64,000 bases of DNA from Chitinibacter bivalviorum. GTDB taxonomy: Bacteria; Pseudomonadota; Gammaproteobacteria; Burkholderiales; Chitinibacteraceae. A program made the translations under genes and the position numbers. The notes beneath the pieces are model-generated. The model saw nothing but the letters and a program-made list of their open reading frames with translations, was not told the DNA's origin and searched no databases. Location of the stretch: contig NZ_CP058627.1 in NCBI RefSeq assembly GCF_013403565.1, positions 558,001 to 622,000 of the forward strand. The letters are read 5' to 3'. Of this stretch, positions 19,375 through 28,321 are shown piece after piece; position 1 is the stretch's first letter, and each line of letters starts with the position of its first letter.

Positions 19375-19463
19375 GGCTTTGACCTTTGGGCGCAAGTGGA
19401 TGAGTTGTGTTCCGAAACGGCGATTTGATCGCTCTATTTAATTTTCAAACAAAAATGACTTAC

Positions 19464-19492
19464 ATAAAAAAGGGTATTGCTATGCAATACCC
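19464..19492 (-). terminator. Likely terminator of map (minus strand)
   Basis: Read on the minus strand, the hairpin gggtattgc/gcaataccc with a 3-base loop is followed by a run of seven T. It is about 200 bases beyond the map stop and about 90 bases above the glnD start. Confidence 0.7.
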
Positions 19493-19674
19493 GTCGGCTG
19501 CTGACAAAGTGGGAAGTCACATTTTTCAAGTCTCGGCAAAGCCGAGCCTAAGAAATAAGGCATTGCAGTTCAGCCTTTATGTTTTATTCCCACCCCTCCC
19601 GCCCCCTCCTTGAGGGGAGCCTCGCTTCGCGAGTGGGATTTGTCATCAATCTGAAGGTATTGCTCTGCAATACC
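19472..19674. repeat. Spacer bounded by two near-identical small palindromes
   Basis: The palindromes ggtattgcTATgcaatacc (within 19472-19492) and ggtattgcTCTgcaatacc (19656-19674) bracket about 160 bases. Between them are a hairpin ctcggc/gccgag (19532-19546), a C-rich tract followed by tgagggga, and ctcgc/gcgag. This fits a small non-coding repeat unit or MITE-like insertion between glnD and map. There is no coding frame. Confidence 0.55.
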
Positions 19675-19697
19675 GGATTTAACTGGTTTTAAAGCAA

Positions 19698-20507
19698 TTA
19701 CCCGAGTAGGTATTTCTCAGGCTTGGGTGGCGTACCGGCTGATACTGTCAGGACTTCATAGCCTGTTTCGGTCACGAGTATCGTGTGTTCCCATTGCGCA
19801 GACAGGCTGCGATCTTTGGTAACGATGGTCCAGCCGTCGTTCATTTGTTTGATTTCACGTTTACCGGCGTTAATCATCGGTTCAATGGTGAAAATCATGC
19901 CTGCTTTCATTTCTGGGCCAGTTCCCGCTTTGCCATAGTGCAAAACTTGCGGCTCTTCATGAAACACTGAACCAATGCCGTGGCCGCAAAATTCCCGCAC
20001 GACTGAATAGCCCGCTTTTTCAGCGTATTTCTGAATCGCCGCGCCGATATCACCAAAATGCGCACCAGGTTTAACTTGCTCGATACCGATCCACATGCAA
20101 TCAAAAGTCACTTGTGATAGACGTTTTGCATGGCTAGGTACATTATCACCGACCATATACATCCGGCTGTTGTCACCGTGATAGCCGTCTTTGATGACGG
20201 TAATATCCAGATTCACCACGTCGCCATTTTTCAGCGGTTTGTCATTGGGAATGCCATGACAAATCACGTTATTCACCGAAGTGCAAATTGACTTTGGGTA
20301 GGGTATATAGCCAGGAGGGCAGTAATTCAATGGTGCTGGGATAGTACCCTGCACATTAACCATATATTCATGGCATAAGCGGTCGATCTCGGCGGTAGTG
20401 ACGCCTGGAACAATAAATGGCGTAATGTAATCGAGTACTTCGCTGCCGAGTCGGCCTGCGACGCGCATTTTCTCGATTTCATCTGCAGTTTTGATGGTGA
20501 TGGTCAT
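19698..20507 (-). CDS. map: Type I methionine aminopeptidase
   Basis: This 269-residue enzyme removes the initiator methionine from nascent proteins. The metal-binding pita-bread fold residues are visible: Asp in NLDITVIKDGYHGDNSRMY (two Asp), His in CGHGIGSVFHEEP, Glu in FTIEPMINAG and the final Glu in SAQWEHTILVTETG. The ATG at 20507 has gagg 6 bases upstream, so the longer open frame is not used. Length and lack of an N-terminal extension match type Ia. It is often next to rpsB; here it is not, standing between glnD and a ClC channel gene on the same strand. Confidence 0.96.
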   Translation of the reverse strand: MTITIKTADEIEKMRVAGRLGSEVLDYITPFIVPGVTTAEIDRLCHEYMVNVQGTIPAPLNYCPPGYIPYPKSICTSVNNVICHGIPNDKPLKNGDVVNLDITVIKDGYHGDNSRMYMVGDNVPSHAKRLSQVTFDCMWIGIEQVKPGAHFGDIGAAIQKYAEKAGYSVVREFCGHGIGSVFHEEPQVLHYGKAGTGPEMKAGMIFTIEPMINAGKREIKQMNDGWTIVTKDRSLSAQWEHTILVTETGYEVLTVSAGTPPKPEKYLLG

Positions 20508-20597
20508 GTATGCCTCAGTAAACCGAGTCAATCAACGCTCGGTTTTTTAAATAGTTGCCCAATTATAGCATTGTGAGCAATTGAGCCGTATTCGCTT

Positions 20598-21923
20598 TTA
20601 GTTTGCGCGAACAGGCGATGCGCTGTCCTGCTCTTTGGGTTGCAAAGCGCGTAAGGCCGAATCGGCGAGCTCATGGTACAAATTGACGCGAAATAGCCGT
20701 GATACATATGAGGCGATCATTGCGGCTGCCAAACTGGAAATCACCATATCATGGCCGTCGGTCATCTCCATCATAATGACTGCTGCGGTGAGTGGCGCCC
20801 GTGTCACCGCCGCGAGTAGCGCAACCATGCCTATGGCCATCAGTTTAACGGTTGAAGTATCGCTAAATAGGACACTAAACCAGCTGCCTACGCCAGCGCC
20901 TAGCGAGAGCGAGGGCGCAAATACGCCGCCGGGCAAACCGGTCATAAAGGTTAAGATCATGCCCGCCCATTTGAGTGGCGTGAAATACCAAGGCAGGGTT
21001 TGCGCGTGATTAATGGCCTCGCTGGTGATTTCTGCTCCGCTGCCATGAATCGGCGCGATTAAGCCGAAAATAGCAATCAACAAGCCGCATGCAGCGACAA
21101 AATAATAAGGGTGCTGACCACGCCAGATTTGCACAGCTTGGGGTAGCCACCGTTTTGTGTGGATGCAAACCCAAGCAAAAGAGCCGCCGACCAAACCACA
21201 CATGGTGCTGACTACAATGACCGGCAAAATAATATCGTAATTGAAATTGGGCACATGAATCCGGCCGAAATAAACGTAATCACCCAAAATGGCCAGCGAC
21301 ACCACGCCCGCAATAATCACCGCGCCGAGTAATTTTCCCGAGGTTTGCTCTTCGACCGAGCGCGCGAGTTCTTCAAAAGCAAAAACGATGCCTGCCAGTG
21401 GGGTATTGAAAGCTGCTGCAATCCCTGCCGCGCCACCCGCTAAGATCAATTGGCGGCGAAATTGGGCACTATCTTTGGGAGAAAAACGATGCAAAGCATA
21501 CATGATGCTGGCGCCAATTTGTACCGTCGGGCCTTCGCGCCCCAAGACAAAACCAGAGCCAAGGCCAATAACGATACCGAGAAATTTTGCAATCGCGATT
21601 CGAATCGACAGTAGTTTCTCGGTCAGGCTTACTGATTCAGTGAGTTGCAGTGCCGCTTTAGTTTGCGGGATGCCACTGCCTTGGGCGCCTTCGCCCATTT
21701 TCTGCATCACCCAACGTGCGGCAACACCGCCAAGCGGCACAATCATCAGTGGCGCCCAGCGCCATTGATGTTGCAGGCTGTTAAATAGTTCGAATGACCA
21801 CTCTGCCGCTTTAGCTAATAAAACCGCCACCAAGCCAACGCAGGCTGCTCCCAGCCACAGCAGGATGGTTTGCCGGCTACGAAGTGAAAGGTACTGAAAA
21901 CGAGCGAGAACGTGCCTAAACAT
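20598..21923 (-). CDS. ClC-family chloride channel / proton antiporter
   Basis: This 441-residue membrane protein has the three ClC selectivity segments: GSGIPQ near 90-100, GREGPTVQIG with the gating glutamate, and PGGVFAPSLSLGAGVG. A second acidic residue in FAFEELARS corresponds to the internal proton glutamate of bacterial exchangers, so a Cl-/H+ antiporter is more likely than a channel. There are no C-terminal CBS domains. The ATG at 21923 is chosen over an in-frame TTG 21 bases upstream, but neither has a strong ribosome site. It probably helps in acid tolerance or ion balance. Confidence 0.9.
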   Translation of the reverse strand: MFRHVLARFQYLSLRSRQTILLWLGAACVGLVAVLLAKAAEWSFELFNSLQHQWRWAPLMIVPLGGVAARWVMQKMGEGAQGSGIPQTKAALQLTESVSLTEKLLSIRIAIAKFLGIVIGLGSGFVLGREGPTVQIGASIMYALHRFSPKDSAQFRRQLILAGGAAGIAAAFNTPLAGIVFAFEELARSVEEQTSGKLLGAVIIAGVVSLAILGDYVYFGRIHVPNFNYDIILPVIVVSTMCGLVGGSFAWVCIHTKRWLPQAVQIWRGQHPYYFVAACGLLIAIFGLIAPIHGSGAEITSEAINHAQTLPWYFTPLKWAGMILTFMTGLPGGVFAPSLSLGAGVGSWFSVLFSDTSTVKLMAIGMVALLAAVTRAPLTAAVIMMEMTDGHDMVISSLAAAMIASYVSRLFRVNLYHELADSALRALQPKEQDSASPVRAN

Positions 21924-22057
21924 AGGGGCGCATTTAATTGGCAAAATACATTGTAGGGAGCGCGTGATTTTACCGTCAATGAAATAGTGGCCAAATTAAA
22001 TTCAATGTGAATATTGGCGGTTTTTCACTGAATTGGTGAATGCATATTGTTATGCCA

Positions 22058-22080
22058 ATAAAAAAGGAGCCGAAGCTCCT
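22058..22080 (-). terminator. Terminator of minCDE (minus strand)
   Basis: On the minus strand, stem aggagc/gctcct with a four-base loop is followed by a T-run. It lies 19 bases after the minE stop. Confidence 0.9.
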
Positions 22081-22098
22081 GTTTGGGGTATTAGCCGA

Positions 22099-22359
22099 TT
22101 ATGGCTTGCGATGTTCAGGCAGTACGATGTTGACCTCAAGCACTTCAAAGTCATCTTTGCGATCAAGCTGAACTTTAATGTCTTCAGGATTGATCGAGAC
22201 GTATTTAGAAATCACCTCGACCAATTCACGCTGTAATTGGGGCAAGTAATCGGGTGCTTCGCGACCATTGCGTTCGTGGGCGAGAATAATCTGCAAACGT
22301 TCGCGTGCCACACTGGCGGTTTTTTTCTTTTCGCCAAAGATATATTTCAGAATAGACAT
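22099..22359 (-). CDS. minE: Cell division topological specificity factor MinE
   Basis: This 86-residue protein drives pole-to-pole oscillation of MinCD so that the division septum forms at mid-cell. The N-terminus [18 protein letters not shown] is the membrane-targeting and MinD-contact region. It is followed by the anti-MinCD helix [12 protein letters not shown] and the beta-rich dimerisation domain ending in VNIVLPEHR. Length is typical (about 85-90). The start is 3 bases after the minD stop, so the two are translationally coupled. Confidence 0.96.
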   Translation of the reverse strand: MSILKYIFGEKKKTASVARERLQIILAHERNGREAPDYLPQLQRELVEVISKYVSINPEDIKVQLDRKDDFEVLEVNIVLPEHRKP

Positions 22360-22362
22360 GGC

Positions 22363-23172
22363 TTAACCTCCAAACAACCGTTTCCAGAACGGCTGCTTTG
22401 GCACTTCAATAAAGCGCATTGGTTTTTCTTCGCCAAGGAAGCGGCCGATCACATCTTTGTAGGCTTCAGATACATCTGTGCCTGCATTGTGAATGGCTGG
22501 CGTGCCTGAGTTAGACGCCTGCAACACCGATTCAGATTCCGGAATAATCCCGATCAAGGAAATGCGCAGCAAATGCTGTACATCGTCGAGCGAAAGCATT
22601 TCGCCCGATTCCACGCGCGCAGGGCTGTAGCGGGTGATCAGCAAATGCGTTTTGACCGTGCCGCCTTCTTCAGCTTTTTTCGATTTGGCATCGAGAATAC
22701 CGATGATGCGATCTGAGTCGCGCACCGATGAGACTTCTGGGTTGGTTACCACAATGGCTTCGTCGGCGAAATACAAGGCCAAGAAAGCGCCTGTTTCAAT
22801 CCCGGCGGGGCTATCGCATACGATGTAATCAAAACCGTCGTGTTTTAGCTCGTTCAGAACGCGTTCAACACCTTCTTTCGATAGGGCGTCTTTGTCGCGA
22901 GTTTGTGAGGCCGGCAGTACAAACAGGTTGTCGCAGTTTTTATCTTTGATCAGTGCCTGACGTAAAGTCGCTTCGCCTTGGATCACATTCACAAAGTCAT
23001 ATACCACGCGACGCTCGCAACCCATGATCAGGTCAAGGTTACGCAAACCCACGTCAAAGTCGATGACGGCTGTTTTGAAACCGCGCAGGGCCAGGCCCGA
23101 CGCGAAACTCGCACTGGTGGTGGTTTTACCCACGCCGCCTTTACCTGAGGTAACGACTACGATTTTTGCCAC
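22363..23172 (-). CDS. minD: Septum site-determining ATPase MinD
   Basis: This 269-residue ParA-like ATPase has the deviant Walker A KGGVGKTT with Lys11 and Lys16, VIDFDVGLRNLDLIMGCE, and DSPAGIE (Walker B region). The C-terminal amphipathic membrane-targeting helix is QPFWKRLFGG. It binds the membrane as an ATP dimer, recruits MinC and is released by MinE. The gene is second in minC-minD-minE. A 69-base spacer from minC contains an 18-base palindrome. Confidence 0.97.
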   Translation of the reverse strand: MAKIVVVTSGKGGVGKTTTSASFASGLALRGFKTAVIDFDVGLRNLDLIMGCERRVVYDFVNVIQGEATLRQALIKDKNCDNLFVLPASQTRDKDALSKEGVERVLNELKHDGFDYIVCDSPAGIETGAFLALYFADEAIVVTNPEVSSVRDSDRIIGILDAKSKKAEEGGTVKTHLLITRYSPARVESGEMLSLDDVQHLLRISLIGIIPESESVLQASNSGTPAIHNAGTDVSEAYKDVIGRFLGEEKPMRFIEVPKQPFWKRLFGG

Positions 23173-23218
23173 AATGTGTCCCCTAAAGTTAAAACTTATT
23201 TCTCAATAAATAGGTTGA

Positions 23219-23236
23219 TGTAACAAAGTTGTTACA
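23219..23236. promoter_or_regulatory. 18-bp palindrome between minC and minD
   Basis: tgtaacaa-ag-ttgttaca is a perfect 8-base inverted repeat with a 2-base centre. It starts 47 bases before the minD start and 5 bases after the minC stop, as an operator would. It has no T-run, so it is not a classical terminator. The factor is unknown. Confidence 0.45.
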
Positions 23237-23241
23237 GCGAT

Positions 23242-23982
23242 TTAATTCAAATTATTCAATGCTTCGATCATTAATTTGTCTTGATCGAGTGAAATTTGTG
23301 CTGGTTTTGAGCGAATTGCATCGGGCAGCGCTTCATCAAGGCTGCGATACACGCCCGCGACCGAAACTAATTCCGCTTCCATGCAGGTCGTAAAAATACG
23401 CGCATTAGTGTCACCTCGCGCACCAGCCAGTGCGCGGCCACGCAGTGGCGCATAAACATGGATATTGCCATCGGCAATGACTTCAGCGCCATTCGATACT
23501 AGCGCCAGTACAATCAAATCACCGCCTTTGGCATACACTTGCTGCCCCGTACGTACAGGGCGGGTAATGATTGTTGCGCCTTGCTGGGTAAGGGTTTCAG
23601 GTTGATGCTCTGGCGGGGTATGTTGTGCTGAATTACTGGGGGCGATTTCGCTATCGAATAAAACAACCAATCCTGCCTCACGCGCCGCGACCTGTTGATC
23701 CTGATTGCCGCCTTGCGCCGCAATGGGGGCGAGTGCATATTGGCGCAGCAAATTGACCAAGGCCACGATTTCGACTGCGCTAGGAATTTGCGGCAGGCTA
23801 TTAAAATCGATCACGATTTGTTCGCCAGCGAGAAAATGATCGGTCCCGCCGAGTTGTTGCTGCAACGCCGCTTGCAGTACATCGCAATCGAAAGTAACAG
23901 GAACAAAGGCCGTCAAACGGGTTGTGGTGCTTTTAAATTCAAACAGGCTAGCCGTTTGTTCTGGATAGGCAAAACTCGTCAT
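23242..23982 (-). CDS. minC: Septum site-determining protein MinC
   Basis: This 246-residue inhibitor of FtsZ assembly has an N-terminal FtsZ-antagonist domain (about 10-110), a variable linker with HTPPEHQPE, and the C-terminal beta-helix domain that dimerises and binds MinD. The last contains GQQVYAKGGDLIVLALVSNGAEV (in part), DGNIHVYAPLRGRALAGARG and the conserved ARIFTTCMEAELVSVAG. It is the first gene of minCDE; its promoter must lie in 23983-24153, between it and ppsR on the same strand. Confidence 0.95.
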   Translation of the reverse strand: MTSFAYPEQTASLFEFKSTTTRLTAFVPVTFDCDVLQAALQQQLGGTDHFLAGEQIVIDFNSLPQIPSAVEIVALVNLLRQYALAPIAAQGGNQDQQVAAREAGLVVLFDSEIAPSNSAQHTPPEHQPETLTQQGATIITRPVRTGQQVYAKGGDLIVLALVSNGAEVIADGNIHVYAPLRGRALAGARGDTNARIFTTCMEAELVSVAGVYRSLDEALPDAIRSKPAQISLDQDKLMIEALNNLN

Positions 23983-24153
23983 GGCGGGCGAAAAATAATA
24001 AATGCAATAAAGGCAGGAGTTTACCTTTTCGGCCTTGCGCTAGGAAGCTGTAAACACGCGTCAGGCTAGCAAAACAACTCTCTTTGCACAAATAGCTGCT
24101 TGAGCGGTCGATTTGACTCGAAATGCCACGGCAAATCGAGCCAATGTTGCTCA

Positions 24154-24972
24154 TTAGTAAGCGCGGCGGGTTAGTCCCGTTTTGTGCATGATGGTGGTGG
24201 CCAATTCTTCAATCGACATGCGCGTGGTGTTCAGATAGGGCACGCCGACATGCCGCATCAGCGCTTCAGCTTCCGCCACCTCAAATTGGCAAGTATCGAG
24301 CTGGCAATAGCGGCTATCGGGTTTGCGCTCTTGCCGTATCTGACGCAAGCGTTCGGGGTCGATCGTCAGACCAAAAAGCTTATTGCGATAAGGCAGCAGC
24401 AAACGCGGCAGCGTGTGTTGGCCAAAGTCTTCAGGTGTGAGGGGGTAATTGGCGGCTTTAATCCCAAATTGCAAAGCCATATATAGGCATGTTGGTGTTT
24501 TACCTGAACGAGAGACGCCCACCAAAATTAAATCAGCCTCAGCTAAATCACGTGGCATTACGCCGTCATCGTGATTCAGTGAAAAATTCACCGCATTAAT
24601 CCGATTATTGTATTCCTCAAAATTTGAAATCTCGTGCGAGCGCCCGATGGTATGTGACGATTTAACGCCTAATTCTTCTTCGAGCGGCCCGATAAATTTT
24701 TCAAAAAAATCGAGTGATAAAGCGTCAGCAACATGAATCTTTGCGCGGATTTTCAAGTCGGCAATTGTGCTGAACACTAAGGGTCTGCAACCATCAATCA
24801 GCGCTTGACGCCTGATTTTTAAGGCAACTTCTTCCGCTTTCTCGAGGGTGTCGACAAACGGCAAGACGATGCGATTGAAGGTGACGTCTTCAAATTGCGA
24901 CAGCAATGAATGCCCTAATATTTCAACGGTAATGCCGGTGCGGCCTGATACAAAAAATGCAGTACGACGCAT
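24154..24972 (-). CDS. ppsR: PEP synthetase regulatory protein (kinase/pyrophosphorylase)
   Basis: This 272-residue DUF299-family enzyme inactivates PEP synthase by ADP-dependent phosphorylation of a threonine and reactivates it by phosphorolysis. The N-terminal AFFVSGRTGITVEILGHSLL and the P-loop-like GVSRSGKTPTCLYMALQFG (near 155-175) are family hallmarks, along with ANYPLTPEDF. The gene is divergent from ppsA, its presumed target, with a shared 176-base regulatory spacer. Length matches E. coli PpsR (277). Confidence 0.96.
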   Translation of the reverse strand: MRRTAFFVSGRTGITVEILGHSLLSQFEDVTFNRIVLPFVDTLEKAEEVALKIRRQALIDGCRPLVFSTIADLKIRAKIHVADALSLDFFEKFIGPLEEELGVKSSHTIGRSHEISNFEEYNNRINAVNFSLNHDDGVMPRDLAEADLILVGVSRSGKTPTCLYMALQFGIKAANYPLTPEDFGQHTLPRLLLPYRNKLFGLTIDPERLRQIRQERKPDSRYCQLDTCQFEVAEAEALMRHVGVPYLNTTRMSIEELATTIMHKTGLTRRAY

Positions 24973-25087
24973 AGTAAATCCTCCCTTTCTTTAGAATAAA
25001 CCTGCGTGCAAGGGAAAACCAGTACATAGAATTACTAACTTTGCGTTTGTAACGTTGCGTTTAACAATAAATAACAATTACTTCGTG

Positions 25088-25100
25088 GTTGCACTGCAAC
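25088..25100. promoter_or_regulatory. Operator-like palindrome in the ppsR-ppsA spacer
   Basis: gttgca-c-tgcaac is a perfect 13-base palindrome about 50 bases before the ppsA start. It overlaps a candidate -35 TTGCAC (25089-25094), with TATATT 15 bases downstream. Two copies of ttgcgttt lie just upstream (25041 and 25055). The combination suggests regulator binding but is not proof. Confidence 0.4.
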
Positions 25101-25148
25101 AAAATAGTTTATATTTTAATTTTACGTTTCTCCTTAGGGCCGGCAAAA

Positions 25149-27524
25149 ATGACAGAAAAATACGTGATTGACTTTGCTCACCTGCGAATGACCGATGTAG
25201 AAAAAGTGGGTGGGAAGAATGCTTCTCTGGGCGAAATGATTTCGCAACTCACTGAAAAAGGCGTTCGTGTCCCTGGTGGTTTTGCGACGACCGCTGAGGC
25301 CTATCGTATTTTTCTGGCGCATGAGGGGCTGGCCGATCGCATTGATGCCGCGCTCGCTCAACTTGATGTCGATGATGTCAAAGCTCTGGCTGAAACAGGC
25401 AAGCAAATCCGTGAATGGATTATGGCTACGCCATTGCCAGCACAGCTAGAAGCGGAAATGGCTGAACATTATGCCAAGCTCGGTGAAAACGTGACGGTGG
25501 CTGTGCGCTCGTCTGCCACGGCTGAAGACTTGCCCGATGCATCATTTGCCGGTCAGCAAGAAACATTCCTTAATATCGTCGGCTACCAAAATGTCGTTGA
25601 TGCCATGAAGCAAGTATTTGCCTCTCTGTATAACGATAGAGCGATTGCTTACCGCGTGCATAAAGGTTTCGATCATAAAATCGTCGCGCTTTCTGCCGGT
25701 ATTCAGCGCATGGTGCGCTCGGACAAAGGCGCAGCCGGTGTGTTGTTTACGATTGATACCGAGTCAGGTTTTGATCAAGTTGTGTTTGTGACGGCCTCAT
25801 ATGGTTTGGGCGAAACCGTTGTGCAAGGCGCGGTGAACCCGGATGAGTTTTTCGTGCATAAACCGACTTTGCGTGCGGGTCGCCCAGCGATTGTGCGTCG
25901 TCATCTGGGTGGTAAAGCCATCAAGATGGAATTTGATACTGAATCGGTGGCGGGTAAATCGGTACGTACTGTCGATGTGGATTTAGCATATCGTCGCCAA
26001 TTCTCAATTTCCGATGCTGAAGTGGAAGAACTCGCGCAATACGCACTGACGATTGAAGAACATTATGGCCGCCCAATGGATGTGGAATGGGGCCGTGATG
26101 GTATCGATGGCAAGTTGTATATCTTGCAAGCGCGCCCAGAAACGGTGAAATCACAGGAATCTGGCTCGGAAAAACTAACGAAATTTCGCATGCTGGAAAC
26201 AGGTGAAGTTCTGACCGAAGGCCGTGCAATCGGTCAAAAAATTGGCCAAGGTCGTGTACGCATCATTCGTGATGTGTCGGAAATGGACAAAGTGCAAGCG
26301 GGTGATGTGCTGGTGTCGGATATGACTGACCCCGATTGGGAGCCTGTGATGAAACGCGCGGCAGCGATTGTCACCAATCGCGGTGGCCGTACCTGTCACG
26401 CGGCCATTATTGCGCGTGAGCTGGGTATTCCTGCTGTGGTGGGTTGTGGCGATGCGACACGCGCGTTGCGCGATGGTGATGAAGTAACCGTGTCATGCGC
26501 CGAAGGCGACACCGGTAATGTCTACGCGGGTTTGCTCAAGTTCGAGAAAATGGATGTTTCACTGACGACATTGCCAAAAGCGCCAGTGAAATTGATGATG
26601 AACGTTGGTAATCCAGAGTTGGCGTTTGAATTTGCGCAATTACCAAACGAAGGTGTGGGTTTGGCGCGACTCGAATTCATCATTAATCGCATGATCGGCA
26701 TTCACCCGAAAGCTTTGCTGGCCTACCCCAATTTGGCTGAGCCGCTGAAAACTCAGGTTGAAGAGCGCATTGCCGGTTACCGCTCGGCGATTGATTTTTA
26801 TATCGACAAAATCGCTGAAGGCATCGCGACTTTGGGTGCCGCTTTTTATCCGAAAAAAGTCATCGTTCGTTTGTCTGATTTCAAATCAAACGAATACGCC
26901 AATTTGCTCGGTGGGCCAGACTACGAGCCGCACGAAGAAAACCCAATGATCGGTTTCCGTGGTGCGGCGCGCTACGTGGATAAATCATTCCGTGATTGTT
27001 TCGAGCTTGAATGTCGCGCAGTGAAAAAAGTGCGTGATGTGATGGGTTTGACCAATGTCGAAGTGATGATCCCCTTCGTGCGTACCGTCAAAGAAGCTGA
27101 ATGCGTGATCGAATTACTGGAACGCAATGGCTTAAAACGCGGCGAGAATGGCCTGCGCATTATCATGATGTGTGAAATTCCGGCCAATGCAGTACTGGCC
27201 GAGCAATTCCTGCAGCACTTCGATGGTTTCTCGATCGGCTCGAATGATATGACTCAGCTGACACTCGGGATTGACCGCGATTCAGGCGGCCCGGTATCAA
27301 CGAGCTTTGACGAGCGCAACGATGCTGTGAAAGCGATGCTGAGCATGTCGATCAAGGCGTGTCGCAAGCTCAATAAATACGTCGGTATCTGTGGTCAAGG
27401 CCCGTCAGATCACCCTGATTTTGCACAGTGGCTGGTTGAGGAAGGGATTGAAACGATTTCCTTAAACCCAGATACCGTGATTGAGACTTGGTTGTTCTTG
27501 GCCAATGGCGGCAAGGCGGTTTAA
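25149..27524 (+). CDS. ppsA: Phosphoenolpyruvate synthase
   Basis: This 791-residue enzyme makes PEP from pyruvate, ATP and water for gluconeogenesis. The N-terminal ATP-grasp domain begins [12 protein letters not shown] and includes [20 protein letters not shown]. The swivelling domain has the phosphohistidine His417 in [14 protein letters not shown], followed by the regulatory threonine region on which PpsR acts. The C-terminal barrel carries [20 protein letters not shown] and CGQGPSDHP. The ATG at 25149 fits the family N-terminus; the longer frame to 25089 does not. It is divergent from ppsR. The stop is one base from a 49-bp element. Confidence 0.97.
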   Translation: MTEKYVIDFAHLRMTDVEKVGGKNASLGEMISQLTEKGVRVPGGFATTAEAYRIFLAHEGLADRIDAALAQLDVDDVKALAETGKQIREWIMATPLPAQLEAEMAEHYAKLGENVTVAVRSSATAEDLPDASFAGQQETFLNIVGYQNVVDAMKQVFASLYNDRAIAYRVHKGFDHKIVALSAGIQRMVRSDKGAAGVLFTIDTESGFDQVVFVTASYGLGETVVQGAVNPDEFFVHKPTLRAGRPAIVRRHLGGKAIKMEFDTESVAGKSVRTVDVDLAYRRQFSISDAEVEELAQYALTIEEHYGRPMDVEWGRDGIDGKLYILQARPETVKSQESGSEKLTKFRMLETGEVLTEGRAIGQKIGQGRVRIIRDVSEMDKVQAGDVLVSDMTDPDWEPVMKRAAAIVTNRGGRTCHAAIIARELGIPAVVGCGDATRALRDGDEVTVSCAEGDTGNVYAGLLKFEKMDVSLTTLPKAPVKLMMNVGNPELAFEFAQLPNEGVGLARLEFIINRMIGIHPKALLAYPNLAEPLKTQVEERIAGYRSAIDFYIDKIAEGIATLGAAFYPKKVIVRLSDFKSNEYANLLGGPDYEPHEENPMIGFRGAARYVDKSFRDCFELECRAVKKVRDVMGLTNVEVMIPFVRTVKEAECVIELLERNGLKRGENGLRIIMMCEIPANAVLAEQFLQHFDGFSIGSNDMTQLTLGIDRDSGGPVSTSFDERNDAVKAMLSMSIKACRKLNKYVGICGQGPSDHPDFAQWLVEEGIETISLNPDTVIETWLFLANGGKAV

Positions 27525-27525
27525 T

Positions 27526-27574
27526 GGGTATGTGCTGAAAAATATTATGGGCATTGGTGTTTAGATGAATACCC
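27526..27574. repeat. 49-bp palindromic element, copy 5
   Basis: Exactly 49 bases, GGGTATGTG... to ATACCC, starting one base after the ppsA stop. Away from the six terminal pairs, several opposed positions are G-U pairs only in RNA of the ppsA sense. A classical terminator follows 11 bases later. Confidence 0.82.
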
Positions 27575-27585
27575 TGCTGATGTAT

Positions 27586-27610
27586 AAAGCCCGCTTTACG
27601 CGGGCTTTTT
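27586..27610. terminator. Bidirectional terminator after ppsA
   Basis: Stem aaagcccgc/gcgggcttt with T-runs on both strands, between ppsA and the convergent secreted-protein gene. Confidence 0.92.
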
Positions 27611-27642
27611 CATCGCTTGATCGGTCAAACCGAGAGTGATTT

Positions 27643-28080
27643 TTAATAGCAGCGCAAAGTGGTGCTGCGTTCTTGGCGCACCGAGACAGATTGTTCGCGA
27701 CCATTGCAGCTGTAGATGATATTGGCGTATTTCACATGACCTACCGCCGGATCGCCGCACCAGCCGTCATTGGACGCAAAGTTAAATGAGTTGCGACCAT
27801 TGGCTTGACTAGCTAGCCTGCGCGTGAAATCACAAGAGCCGCCGCGATTGGAGCTATATACGGCAGAAAGGATGTGTATGCCGCGACCCCAATGATTGCC
27901 GCCGCCCGAGTTGCCGCCACCATTCATCATCCTGACCGCCTCTCGAAATCCATCGCGAAAGCCTTCCTGATATTGCGAGCTGCGGCCGCGCATCATTTCA
28001 TCGGGCATGCGTGGGTCTGCTTGTACCAGCGCCGGGGCACTGAGTGCAAGACTAAGGGCAAGACACAGAATGGGTTTCAT
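27643..28080 (-). CDS. Unknown secreted protein, glycine-rich linker and four cysteines
   Basis: The 145-residue product has a signal peptide (MKPILCLALSLALSAPALVQA). A charged segment SQYQEGFRDGFREAVRMM and a Gly/Asn-rich linker GGGNSGGGNHWGRG follow. The C-terminal domain has four cysteines (in GGSCDFTRR, NDGWCGDP, IIYSCNG and the terminal LRCY) that could form two disulphides in the periplasm or outside. I do not recognise the family. It is a single gene that shares a terminator with ppsA. Confidence 0.75.
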   Translation of the reverse strand: MKPILCLALSLALSAPALVQADPRMPDEMMRGRSSQYQEGFRDGFREAVRMMNGGGNSGGGNHWGRGIHILSAVYSSNRGGSCDFTRRLASQANGRNSFNFASNDGWCGDPAVGHVKYANIIYSCNGREQSVSVRQERSTTLRCY

Positions 28081-28321
28081 GCAGATCTCCAGTAATTGAT
28101 ATGTGCCATCATCATAAAAGCAGCATGGCAGATTCTCTGTGATATTTATGACAAATCAGCAGGCAATAATCACCATCATATCGCCCATTCCCGCGCGCTT
28201 GTTCAGTAACGAGTCAGCTAGTTTGTAGTGGCTGTTTGCAGTGATGCAATTGCGCGCAATTGCGTAATGAATATTTTGCAGAACAAGTTGCACTCTTATC
28301 GCGTGCATAAAACTAAGCAAT

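Noticed and set aside
22086..22134. GGGTAT just after minE as a further 49-bp element
   Set aside because: Bases at the 49-bp position read gttgac, with no trace of ATACCC, and the span is inside minE.
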